Shown: positions 57,951 to 64,000 of the stretch, piece by piece
How positions within the stretch are numbered: position 1 is the stretch's first letter
Layout: the number at the start of each line of letters is the position of its first letter
Source of the DNA: Desulfuromonadales bacterium
GTDB taxonomy: Bacteria; Desulfobacterota; Desulfuromonadia; Desulfuromonadales; Geopsychrobacteraceae
DNA length: 64,000 bases
Direction: 5' to 3'
NCBI GenBank assembly: GCA_019429255.1
Contig: JAHYIY010000009.1
Span: 1 to 64,000, forward strand
Translations under genes and position numbers: made by a program
Notes under the pieces: generated by a model
Told to the model about the DNA's origin: nothing
Database searches by the model: none
What the model saw: the letters and a program-made list of their open reading frames with translations, nothing else

Positions 57951-59459
57951 ATGCAGGACATGATACGCAAAATCCTTACTTCGCGGGTCTACGAGGCGGC
58001 TATCGAAACCCCTCTCGAAGATGCGACAGAACTCTCGCTGCAACTGAATAACCGGATACTGATTAAAAGAGAAGATCTGCAGCCGGTTTTTTCGTTTAAA
58101 ATTCGTGGTGCTTACAACAAGATTGCCCACCTTTACGAAACCGAACAGATCAGCGGCGTTATCTGTGCCTCGGCCGGCAATCATGCTCAAGGGGTGGCCT
58201 TTTCCGCCAAAAAACTCGGCATTAAGGCGTTGATCGTAATGCCGGTAACCACCCCGAAAATAAAAATTGACGCGGTCAAAAGGCTCGGTGCCGAGGTTGT
58301 TCTCCATGGCGACAACTACTCCGAAGCCGCGGACCATTGCGATCTGCTGCAGAAGCAGCGTGACCTGACCTTTATCCACCCTTTTGATGATGAACTGATT
58401 ATTGCCGGGCAGGGAACCGTAGCGGATGAAATCCTGCGTCAGAGCGCCGGCAAGCTCGACGCGATTTTTGTGCCGGTGGGCGGTGGCGGCCTGATTGCCG
58501 GCATTGCTACCTATTTCAAGGCGCTGGCACCGCAGGTCCGGATTATTGGTGTCGAACCCCTCGACAGTGACGCCATGTTCCAGTCTCTGGCCGCCGACAG
58601 ACGTGTCACCCTGGAGACTGTCGGCATTTTTGCCGATGGCGTGGCGGTGCGCCAGGTCGGCAAAAAAACCTTCGACCTGTGCCGTAAACATGTCGATGAT
58701 ATTATTCGCGTCTCAACCGATGAGATCTGCAGTGCTATCAAGAGTGTCTACCAGGCCAGTCGCTCCATCGTTGAACCTGCCGGCGCCCTGGCAATGGCCG
58801 GTCTTAAACAGTATGTCAAGTACCAGGGGATCACCGGACAAACCCTGGTTGCCATTAACTCCGGTGCCAACATGAACTTTGAGCGCCTGCGCTATGTCTC
58901 GGAGCGCACCCAGATCGGTGAAGGACTGGAATCTCTGTTTGCCGTCACCATTCCGGAAGAACCTGGAGCATTACGCCACTTCTGTAGTGACCTGCTGGTC
59001 GGGATCAGCATCACCGAGTTCAGCTATCGCCTTGCTGATCGCGAACAAGCCCATTTGTTCCTTGGCGTTGCCGTTGGGGGGGAGCAAGCGCGTCAAGCCT
59101 TTTGTACCCAACTCACTCAAAGCGGTTACCCGACTATCGATTTGACCGCCAATGAATTGGCTAAAACTCATTTGCGTTACATGGTTGGCGGGCGCTCGTC
59201 AACCGCCACCAGCGAGCGCCTGTTCCGCTTCTGGTTCCCGGAACGCGCCGGTGCCCTGACCCGCTTTCTGGCCGATATGGGAACCAACTGGAATATTTCC
59301 CTGTTTCACTACCGCAACCAGGGGGGAGAATTTGGCCGCGTGCTGATCGGTCTGGAATTGCCGCACGGGGATGAAAGCAAACTGATGCAGTTTCTTGACC
59401 GTATCGGCTACCGCTATCTGGAGCAGACAGATGATCCAGCCTACAGGCTGTTTCTTTGA
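57951..59459 (+). CDS. ilvA: Threonine dehydratase, biosynthetic
   Basis: A 502-aa PLP enzyme that makes 2-oxobutanoate for isoleucine synthesis. The PLP lysine lies in FSFKIRGAYNKIAHL, and the phosphate loop is PVGGGGLIAGIA. Two ACT-like regulatory segments occupy the C-terminal third (ESLFAVTIPEEPGALRHF and ERLFRFWFPERAGALTRF), so allosteric isoleucine feedback is likely. It follows the dihydroorotate dehydrogenase-like gene by 27 bases. Confidence 0.95.
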   Translation: MQDMIRKILTSRVYEAAIETPLEDATELSLQLNNRILIKREDLQPVFSFKIRGAYNKIAHLYETEQISGVICASAGNHAQGVAFSAKKLGIKALIVMPVTTPKIKIDAVKRLGAEVVLHGDNYSEAADHCDLLQKQRDLTFIHPFDDELIIAGQGTVADEILRQSAGKLDAIFVPVGGGGLIAGIATYFKALAPQVRIIGVEPLDSDAMFQSLAADRRVTLETVGIFADGVAVRQVGKKTFDLCRKHVDDIIRVSTDEICSAIKSVYQASRSIVEPAGALAMAGLKQYVKYQGITGQTLVAINSGANMNFERLRYVSERTQIGEGLESLFAVTIPEEPGALRHFCSDLLVGISITEFSYRLADREQAHLFLGVAVGGEQARQAFCTQLTQSGYPTIDLTANELAKTHLRYMVGGRSSTATSERLFRFWFPERAGALTRFLADMGTNWNISLFHYRNQGGEFGRVLIGLELPHGDESKLMQFLDRIGYRYLEQTDDPAYRLFL

Positions 59460-59601
59460 CAGCCGTCAGCCTGCGGCAATGAAACTGGCGATCCATTCAC
59501 CTGGAGTTGACGGTAGACAACTGATTCTTCGTCTCTGTTACGATTATCCCACCCTTGCTGCGCAGACATCAAACGGCTTAACGGTTCTTTCCATTGGAAG
59601 C

Positions 59602-61311
59602 TCAGATTATTGAAGCTACTGTGCCGCGCTTCTTATGCTTGACCCGGTACATCTTCTGATCTGCCCGATTGAGCACATCCTGGGGAACATCACCGGGAAA
59701 AAGCCTGACCGCGCCAATACTGCAACCGACGCTAATGACCTGATCCTTGATGGTCATCGGCAGGGTTATCTGCTCTTCAACCCGCTTCGCAACCATGTCT
59801 GGATCGAGGATGTGGCTAGTACTCTTCATCAGTAACAGAGCAAACTCATCACCACCCAGGCGAGCGGCTATGTCTCCTTCACGCAACAGATGGCGGATCC
59901 GTCCGGCTACGACCTGCAGCACCAGATCTCCCGCTTCGTGCCCCATCCGGTCATTGATCGGTTTGAAATCATCAAGATCCAGATATAAAAGAGCGGCGGG
60001 CTGACGCTCTCGGCCCGGCGAGCTGAGTGTCTCGCGCAATTTTTCCATAAAAAAACGGCGATTGATTAAACCAGTCAGGGTATCGGTATTGGCCAGGTCA
60101 ATCAGTTTTTCCTGTGATCGGCGCCGTGCTTCAATTTCCCGGTTCAACTCCCGGGTACGGCGTGAAAGCATCCGCATGGCACGATTGAAAGACCGTGTCA
60201 ACTCAGCAAACTCACCCCAGAAGCGTTCCTTGATCCGCACATCGGTTGAACCATAGTGCATAATCGCTGTTGCCTTGATCAGTTCCCTGACGGGTCGCAC
60301 GATCATCTTGGTCAAGGCAAAGGCCATTGACAGGACAAGAACCAGCGAAAGCAGGGTCATCAGCACCAGATAGCGTATCTGGCTCCAGAAGATATCCACC
60401 AGAAAAGTCGGTGAACCATGGACAAAAACATCACCAAAGCCGTGATTAAGTTGGCGCACCATCGTTATCTGTCCACGGTGGTAGGCAGTAACCGGATCGC
60501 CCCGGTTAACGGCCGCGCTATAGAGATCTGTCGACTCCAGGAAATGGTAAAAACCCTGATGATCTTCAAAATGGTCAGGACAATCAGGGGCCAAAACCTT
60601 TACTTGCTGATTTGCAGCAGGCAGCAACAGAGCGGTTTTCCGGCCCAACTCTTTGCAGCCGAAATCTTTAAGCACAGCGTATATGTCTGCCATTGATACC
60701 AGCAAATGAAGACTGCCGATGTTTTCATCGGCGCGATAAAGGGGGCCACTTACCCAGATGTATGGAAGTTCCCCTTCTCCCCAATGCAACTGTAATTGCT
60801 CCACTGCTGTTTTCAACACCGGCGGAACCAAGGAAGGAAGAACATCAGAATCCCTGTCAAAAACTCCCGTCACCAGAACGTCATCAGGATCACGAACCCA
60901 AATGCCGACAAAATGTTCCATTGATAAAAGAGTATCGTTCAAAATCCGGTTCAACAGCTCAAGCTGGTCTGAATCCCGCGTCTGACTGTAAGCCTTCAGG
61001 CTGGTGCGCAGCTGGGTCCGGCTGGTCACCAGTTTCAATTGCTCCAAAAGACGCTGCAATTCATGATTAAGGTGCCGCTGCTGCCCTTCAACCAGCTGGG
61101 CCATGCTTACCTCAATCAAATCAAGGGTATTGCGCTTGGTAGTATGGTATTGAACACTAGAGAGAAGGATCAATGGGATCAAAGAGACGAGAAAAAATGC
61201 GGATAAAAGACGAGGTCTCAGACCAATGGCGGCAGTGAATTTTGCAAATCGCGATCGTTTTTGACGCAATACGCGACGCTGCTGATAGATGTTTTCTCGC
61301 GGTGCGTCCAT
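59602..61311 (-). CDS. Membrane diguanylate cyclase with sensor, HAMP and GGDEF domains
   Basis: A 569-aa protein. A first transmembrane helix (LLSAFFLVSLIPLILLSS) is followed by a periplasmic sensor of about 230 residues, a second helix (LVLMTLLSLVLVLSMAFALT) and a HAMP domain. The GGDEF domain has RLGGDEFALLLM and an inhibitory RxxD site (REGD) five residues earlier. ATG at 61311 has GGAGG nine bases upstream. A c-di-GMP-I-like riboswitch and terminator lie about 160-280 bases upstream on the same strand, so expression probably responds to the product of the enzyme. Confidence 0.92.
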   Translation of the reverse strand: MDAPRENIYQQRRVLRQKRSRFAKFTAAIGLRPRLLSAFFLVSLIPLILLSSVQYHTTKRNTLDLIEVSMAQLVEGQQRHLNHELQRLLEQLKLVTSRTQLRTSLKAYSQTRDSDQLELLNRILNDTLLSMEHFVGIWVRDPDDVLVTGVFDRDSDVLPSLVPPVLKTAVEQLQLHWGEGELPYIWVSGPLYRADENIGSLHLLVSMADIYAVLKDFGCKELGRKTALLLPAANQQVKVLAPDCPDHFEDHQGFYHFLESTDLYSAAVNRGDPVTAYHRGQITMVRQLNHGFGDVFVHGSPTFLVDIFWSQIRYLVLMTLLSLVLVLSMAFALTKMIVRPVRELIKATAIMHYGSTDVRIKERFWGEFAELTRSFNRAMRMLSRRTRELNREIEARRRSQEKLIDLANTDTLTGLINRRFFMEKLRETLSSPGRERQPAALLYLDLDDFKPINDRMGHEAGDLVLQVVAGRIRHLLREGDIAARLGGDEFALLLMKSTSHILDPDMVAKRVEEQITLPMTIKDQVISVGCSIGAVRLFPGDVPQDVLNRADQKMYRVKHKKRGTVASII

Positions 61312-61472
61312 CAAAGCCGACCTCCAGTGGTTGCAATCATCCAACCCCGTCCGAACAGCGACTAAATACTATTTTTCCGGGCACCCTGCGTTCACCTTTT
61401 TATCATCAGATCACATCTAGACACGAGCTCTGATCATCGTCAATACACGCTTTTTCCGCTACGACGGTCAGC

Positions 61473-61505
61473 AAAAAAAGAGCCCAGCTTCATCCCGAAG
61501 TGGGC
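61473..61505 (-). terminator. Expression-platform terminator of the riboswitch
   Basis: GCCCA and CTTC arms pair with GAAG and TGGGC arms between 61482 and 61505. On the minus strand seven Ts follow (61479-61473). It lies directly after the aptamer, and the aptamer tail GAAGAGCC can pair alternatively with the GGGCTC arm, as expected for a transcriptional switch. Confidence 0.85.
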
Positions 61506-61515
61506 CCGACCACTG

Positions 61516-61596
61516 GCTCTTCGGCAACCCGGCTGTCCGCATGGGACCCGTGGCTTTGCGTCCCCGGATCTCTCCGGGTTTGCTGTTATCGGAAGC
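61516..61596 (-). promoter_or_regulatory. Cyclic di-GMP-I (GEMM) riboswitch
   Basis: The minus strand shows the GEMM core in order. GCAAACC is followed by a CCGGA-GAGA-TCCGG hairpin with a GNRA loop. GGGACGCAAAGCC follows, then a GTCC/GGAC hairpin, then GGGTTGCC and GAAG. The base before CAAACC is G (61583), as in c-di-GMP-I riboswitches; the cGAMP-preferring GEMM-Ib variants have A at this position. A terminator follows. The downstream gene is the membrane diguanylate cyclase at 61311. Confidence 0.9.
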
Positions 61597-61645
61597 TTAT
61601 TAAAAGTCATATAACTGTAGCCTAAATTTACCTGTTGTCAAACCT

Positions 61646-61764
61646 TGATACTTGCGCCAAAAGCATCAGGTTGGATGGCTAAGCTCAAAGCGCCACATGC
61701 AAGGCGCGCCATGGTTGAATAATAAGGCGTACTTACCTACGTCGAAACCGTGAGACGATGGCGA
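61646..61764 (-). repeat. R2 dispersed repeat, copy 2
   Basis: On the minus strand it matches copy 1 over about 115 bases, including GTAAGTAC, CATGGCGCGCCTT, GTGGCGCTTTGAGCTTAGCC and CCAACCTGATGCTTTT. The terminal hairpin is kept, with AACCTGATGC pairing GTATCAAGGTT by one wobble. It lies between the riboswitch and an R1 copy. Confidence 0.85.
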
Positions 61765-61772
61765 CTGTTTTT

Positions 61773-61867
61773 GTAACTATTCACCACTATCCTTGTGAAG
61801 GGCCTTTGGGTCCTGTGGCAGGGGTGTTTGTCGCCATGGATGGCGACAACAAGCGGTCATGGATGAC
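61773..61867 (-). mobile_element. R1 element copy D, truncated
   Basis: It begins with GTAACTATTCACCAC and shares GGCAGGGGTGTTTGTCGCCA and AAGCGGTCATGGATGAC with copy C. The match then stops at about 61867, so only one terminal repeat and about 95 bases remain. It lies eight bases from R2 copy 2. With the riboswitch these fill the 592-base gap between the GGDEF and enoyl-CoA hydratase genes. Confidence 0.82.
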
Positions 61868-61903
61868 GTTCCCAGCATACCTGACCAGATGACCATTATA
61901 AAT

Positions 61904-62680
61904 TCAACATTCTTGCCACTGTGGTGGTCGCTTTTCCAGAAAGGCGCTAATCCCTTCTTCAGCATCACTGCAAGTGGTCAGGGCGGCAAAAAGATCGTCC
62001 ATATTTTCCAACGCCTGATGGTAAGGCACATCCTGCAACCGTCGCAACCCTTCTTTACCGGCACGCAGAGCCAGTGGACTTTTAGCTGTCAGGGTCTGCG
62101 CCAGCTTCAGGGTTTCGACCGCCAGCGCATCGTCAGCCACAACCCGATTGACCAACCCCAGGCGGTGCGCTTCGGTAGCACTTAAGGTCTCACCAGTGAG
62201 AATCATTTCCAGCGCTTTTTTACGCCCGACCAGGCGCAGCAGGGGCACTGCCGGACCAAGACAGATCAGTCCGACATTGATGGCGGTGGTACCGAATACT
62301 GCACTTTGGGTCGCAACCGTCATATCACAGGCAAAAGAGAGGCCGGCACCATTGGCAGCTGCATACCCCTGGACGGCGGCAATGGTTGGTTTGTTCAAGC
62401 GATTCAGGGTGTGATAAAAGGCATCGATCCGATGGAGAAAGCGCCGCGCTTCGAGGGGCGACTTGCCACGAAACTCCTCAAGGGAAATACCAACGCTGAA
62501 GTGTTTCCCTTTCGCTTCAACGACAATGACCCGAACCTCTTCATTTTTCTCCAGCGCCCACAAGCTCTGATCGAGCAGATCAGCAAATTCGGGGGTAAAG
62601 GTGTTAAAGGCCTGGGGGCGATTGAGGGTGATGTAACCGATATAATCCTCTACACGACTCAAAACAGGTATTTCCGTCAT
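61904..62680 (-). CDS. Enoyl-CoA hydratase/isomerase family protein
   Basis: A 258-aa crotonase-fold protein. The first oxyanion-hole segment is KGKHFSVGISLEEF, and the second is AAVQGYAAANGAGLSFACDM. The catalytic glutamates of classical hydratases are not clearly placed, so it could be an isomerase or another crotonase. GAGGAGG precedes the ATG at 62680. It stands alone, divergent from the FmdB-selenoprotein genes. Confidence 0.88.
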   Translation of the reverse strand: MTEIPVLSRVEDYIGYITLNRPQAFNTFTPEFADLLDQSLWALEKNEEVRVIVVEAKGKHFSVGISLEEFRGKSPLEARRFLHRIDAFYHTLNRLNKPTIAAVQGYAAANGAGLSFACDMTVATQSAVFGTTAINVGLICLGPAVPLLRLVGRKKALEMILTGETLSATEAHRLGLVNRVVADDALAVETLKLAQTLTAKSPLALRAGKEGLRRLQDVPYHQALENMDDLFAALTTCSDAEEGISAFLEKRPPQWQEC

Positions 62681-62718
62681 AATGACCTCCTCGTAAAGAA
62701 TAAAGTAAAACAGCGTTA

Positions 62719-62811
62719 GTATATATTATAATGATCGCCAGTCTATGATCGAATGATCACCTTTCGGTAACAGAAAAAAATGTTGCAAATTGTCTGTTCT
62801 GTATATATTAT
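62719..62811. promoter_or_regulatory. AT-rich 11-bp direct repeat in divergent promoter region
   Basis: GTATATATTAT occurs at 62719-62729 and again at 62801-62811. The region separates the divergent enoyl-CoA hydratase and FmdB genes. The copies may be -10-like elements or regulator sites. Confidence 0.35.
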
Positions 62812-62839
62812 TATCCGCATATTTAGATGTGGAGGAGTT

Positions 62840-63022
62840 ATGCCGATCTTTGAATACCAATGCCACCAATGTGAAAAAGTTACCGAAAAGATTCAATCAA
62901 AACCGCTAGCCGATATCCCCTGCCCGCTCTGTGCAACCCCGGCCGTACGCAGGATATCACGTACGGCACTCAGCAGGTCCGGCAGTCCATGTCGTCCAAA
63001 TAGCGGAACCGGTTTTACCTGA
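62840..63022 (+). CDS. FmdB-family zinc ribbon protein
   Basis: A 60-aa protein beginning MPIFEYQCHQCEKVTEKIQ, the usual FmdB start. It has two CxxC pairs, CHQC and CPLC, for one zinc. GGAGGAG precedes the ATG closely. The same-strand HesB-like selenoprotein gene starts 78 bases downstream, so they may share a transcript. FmdB proteins are small regulatory or assembly factors of unclear role. Confidence 0.88.
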   Translation: MPIFEYQCHQCEKVTEKIQSKPLADIPCPLCATPAVRRISRTALSRSGSPCRPNSGTGFT

Positions 63023-63100
63023 GGGTAACCATCAAGGTGGCGTGCCCACTTTGCATCCAGAATCGACGACGAACCAATAACCATCACCAGGAGATGCATG

Positions 63101-63388
63101 ATGCTGAAAATCACCGATCTCGCTCGCGACAAGATCAAGGAATTGATGCAGGAACATCCCGACAGATACCTGCGGGTTGTTTTTGAAGGCTTTGGCTGAG
63201 GCGGCCCCCGCTTGGGGTTGGCTCTGGATGAGCTGAAAAATGACCTGCAGCTTCACACCGTTAATGACATTGATCTACTGATTGAAGAATCGATCCTGCC
63301 CTTTACCCGGGATCGCCAGGTCAACTATATCGACAATCAATACGGTAAAGGATTTTCCATCGGTACTGTCAGCACTGCTAACTGCTGA
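63101..63388 (+). CDS. HesB/IscA-like selenoprotein (in-frame UGA as selenocysteine)
   Basis: A 95-aa protein, if the UGA at 63197-63199 is read as selenocysteine (residue 33). Without recoding the frame stops after 32 codons. The context FEGFG-U-GGPRLGLALDE is the conserved active-site region of HesB-like proteins, where the first cluster cysteine normally sits. The fold continues in frame (LLIEESILPFTRDRQVNYID) to a normal stop. The C-terminal CxC of ordinary IscA is absent and only one cysteine remains (NC). AGGAG precedes ATG ATG (63098/63101). HesB-like selenoproteins are known in deltaproteobacteria. Its target cofactor is unknown. Confidence 0.88.
63197..63225 (+). promoter_or_regulatory. 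Candidate bacterial SECIS element
   Basis: Directly after the UGA (63197-63199), CCCC (63205-63208) can pair with GGGG (63214-63217) around a short loop CGCTT that contains a G. A compact stem-loop immediately 3' of UGA is what SelB requires in bacteria. Confidence 0.7.
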
Positions 63389-63864
63389 TTGAATGACACC
63401 TTGAAGGCTGCGCGCTCTCCGGTTGCGCGGGCTCGCAGCTTTTTCTCACTATACTCGGCACTGTCCGTCCAACGAATCGGTTTGCACGCAAATTGCCCAT
63501 TGGCAAACAGGTAACGTTGGAAATCAAGGGTCGGCGTTCTCAAGCAAGACCGATTCGTACGTCGCTCACACTAGCTGGCTGACCTATCGTTTCTCTCACA
63601 ATGACCTTCTGCAGATTATCTTTACTCACCAACACCCACATTGTTGTGTTATCTAAGATCCTTACAACCTCCCTGCCTCTTGGCAACTACAATATACTGA
63701 CAGCTTGCGGGGCTACAGCAATGATCACAAAAGTGGTAATATCCACAGTGCATGCAGAGTAGAATCCAGGACAACTTAACGCAAATCGACCAGGGGTCAA
63801 TTTATTCTCGGGCAAAAACGACTCGTTACACCATCAACCTCAGCTTAAAGGTAAAAATTTCCCC
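63389..63864. other. Intergenic region between the selenoprotein and ygiQ-like genes
   Basis: 476 bases. It begins with a terminator at 63405-63444. The remainder has no supported gene; small frames here lack ribosome sites and recognisable content. No tRNA or repeat copy is visible. It should include the promoter of the radical SAM gene. Confidence 0.5.
63405..63444 (+). terminator. Intrinsic terminator after the selenoprotein gene
   Basis: GCTGCG (63407-63412) pairs with CGCAGC (63434-63439), with inner CGCGC/GCGCG-like pairing, followed by a run of five Ts. Confidence 0.8.
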
Positions 63865-64000
63865 ATGATCATCCACCCCCAAGGCTACAATTCACAGCCG
63901 TTACCAACCTGCCGGGAGGAAATGTCCAGGCGCGGCTGGGAGCAGCTTGATGTGCTGTTTATCAGTGGCGATGCCTATGTTGATCATCCGGCGTTCGGGG
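63865..64000 (+). CDS. YgiQ-type radical SAM protein, 5' end only
   Basis: The frame is open from the ATG at 63865 to the window edge (45 codons). It reads [19 protein letters not shown] followed by DHPAFG, which matches the conserved N-terminus of the YgiQ family of uncharacterised radical SAM proteins. The CxxxCxxC cluster motif would lie beyond the window. The function of the family is unknown. Confidence 0.85.
   Translation, partial: MIIHPQGYNSQPLPTCREEMSRRGWEQLDVLFISGDAYVDHPAFG

Noticed and set aside
61516-61596. GEMM-Ib (cGAMP) riboswitch
   Set aside because: The diagnostic base before CAAACC is G, not A. Experimental binding would settle it.
63101-63199. A 32-codon truncated pseudogene of hesB
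   Set aside because: The frame after TGA remains intact for 62 codons with conserved sequence, and TGA replaces the expected cysteine. Recoding explains it better than decay.

Overview
The window looks like chromosomal DNA of a Desulfuromonadia bacterium (Desulfuromonas, Geopsychrobacter or Pelobacter-like). This is inferred from the combination of a korDABC 2-oxoacid:ferredoxin oxidoreductase, AcnB, a monomeric isocitrate dehydrogenase, a hexaheme c-type cytochrome, a GEMM-type riboswitch, several diguanylate cyclases and a HesB-like selenoprotein. No species name can be supported. There are no tRNA or rRNA genes, no CRISPR array and no transposase gene. Coding density is high, with about 55 genes.

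Layout. 1-4.2 kb (minus): guaB-guaA purine genes and prfB, which has an intact programmed frameshift. 4.4-7.7 kb (minus): a Fur-preceded iron cluster, fur-feoB-zinc ribbon-dtxR/feoA fusion. 7.8-9.1 kb: resA-ccdA thiol redox pair. 9.4-13.0 kb (plus): AEC carrier, PrmA-like methyltransferase, and a two-component pair whose regulator has an ArsR-like output domain. 13.2-14.7 kb: hexaheme cytochrome. 14.8-22.8 kb: FetAB-like exporter, Kef antiporter, DUF3750 lipoprotein, P-type cation ATPase, SH3 protein. 23.1-25.8 kb: MoxR ATPase, VWA protein and an unknown protein. 25.9-31.9 kb: REC-PAS-GGDEF-EAL protein, cyclophilin, sensor kinase, ferredoxin, HD protein, DedA.

32-42.4 kb (minus) is a central-metabolism block: acnB, an FKBP, korDABC, mdh and icd. 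acnB and icd carry the same palindromic operator-like sequence upstream. 42.7-56.1 kb (minus): LysM lipoprotein, aspS, hisS, REC-GGDEF protein, comEC, fbp, an SDR protein, pepN and dcd. 56.4-61.3 kb: DUF2007 protein, dihydroorotate dehydrogenase-like protein, ilvA, and a membrane diguanylate cyclase preceded by a c-di-GMP-I type riboswitch with its own terminator. 61.9-64 kb: enoyl-CoA hydratase-like protein, FmdB zinc ribbon, a HesB-like selenoprotein with an in-frame UGA, and the start of a YgiQ-type radical SAM gene.

The most interesting non-genic content is two dispersed intergenic repeat families. R1 is a 155-bp non-autonomous element with 15-bp terminal inverted repeats; two of its four copies have perfect 8-bp target duplications. 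R2 is about 120 bp and has two copies. There is also a pure 7-bp tandem array that places a G-quadruplex-like run across the stop codon of a sensor kinase gene. The rest is mainly ordinary housekeeping DNA. I found no defence or secretion system.
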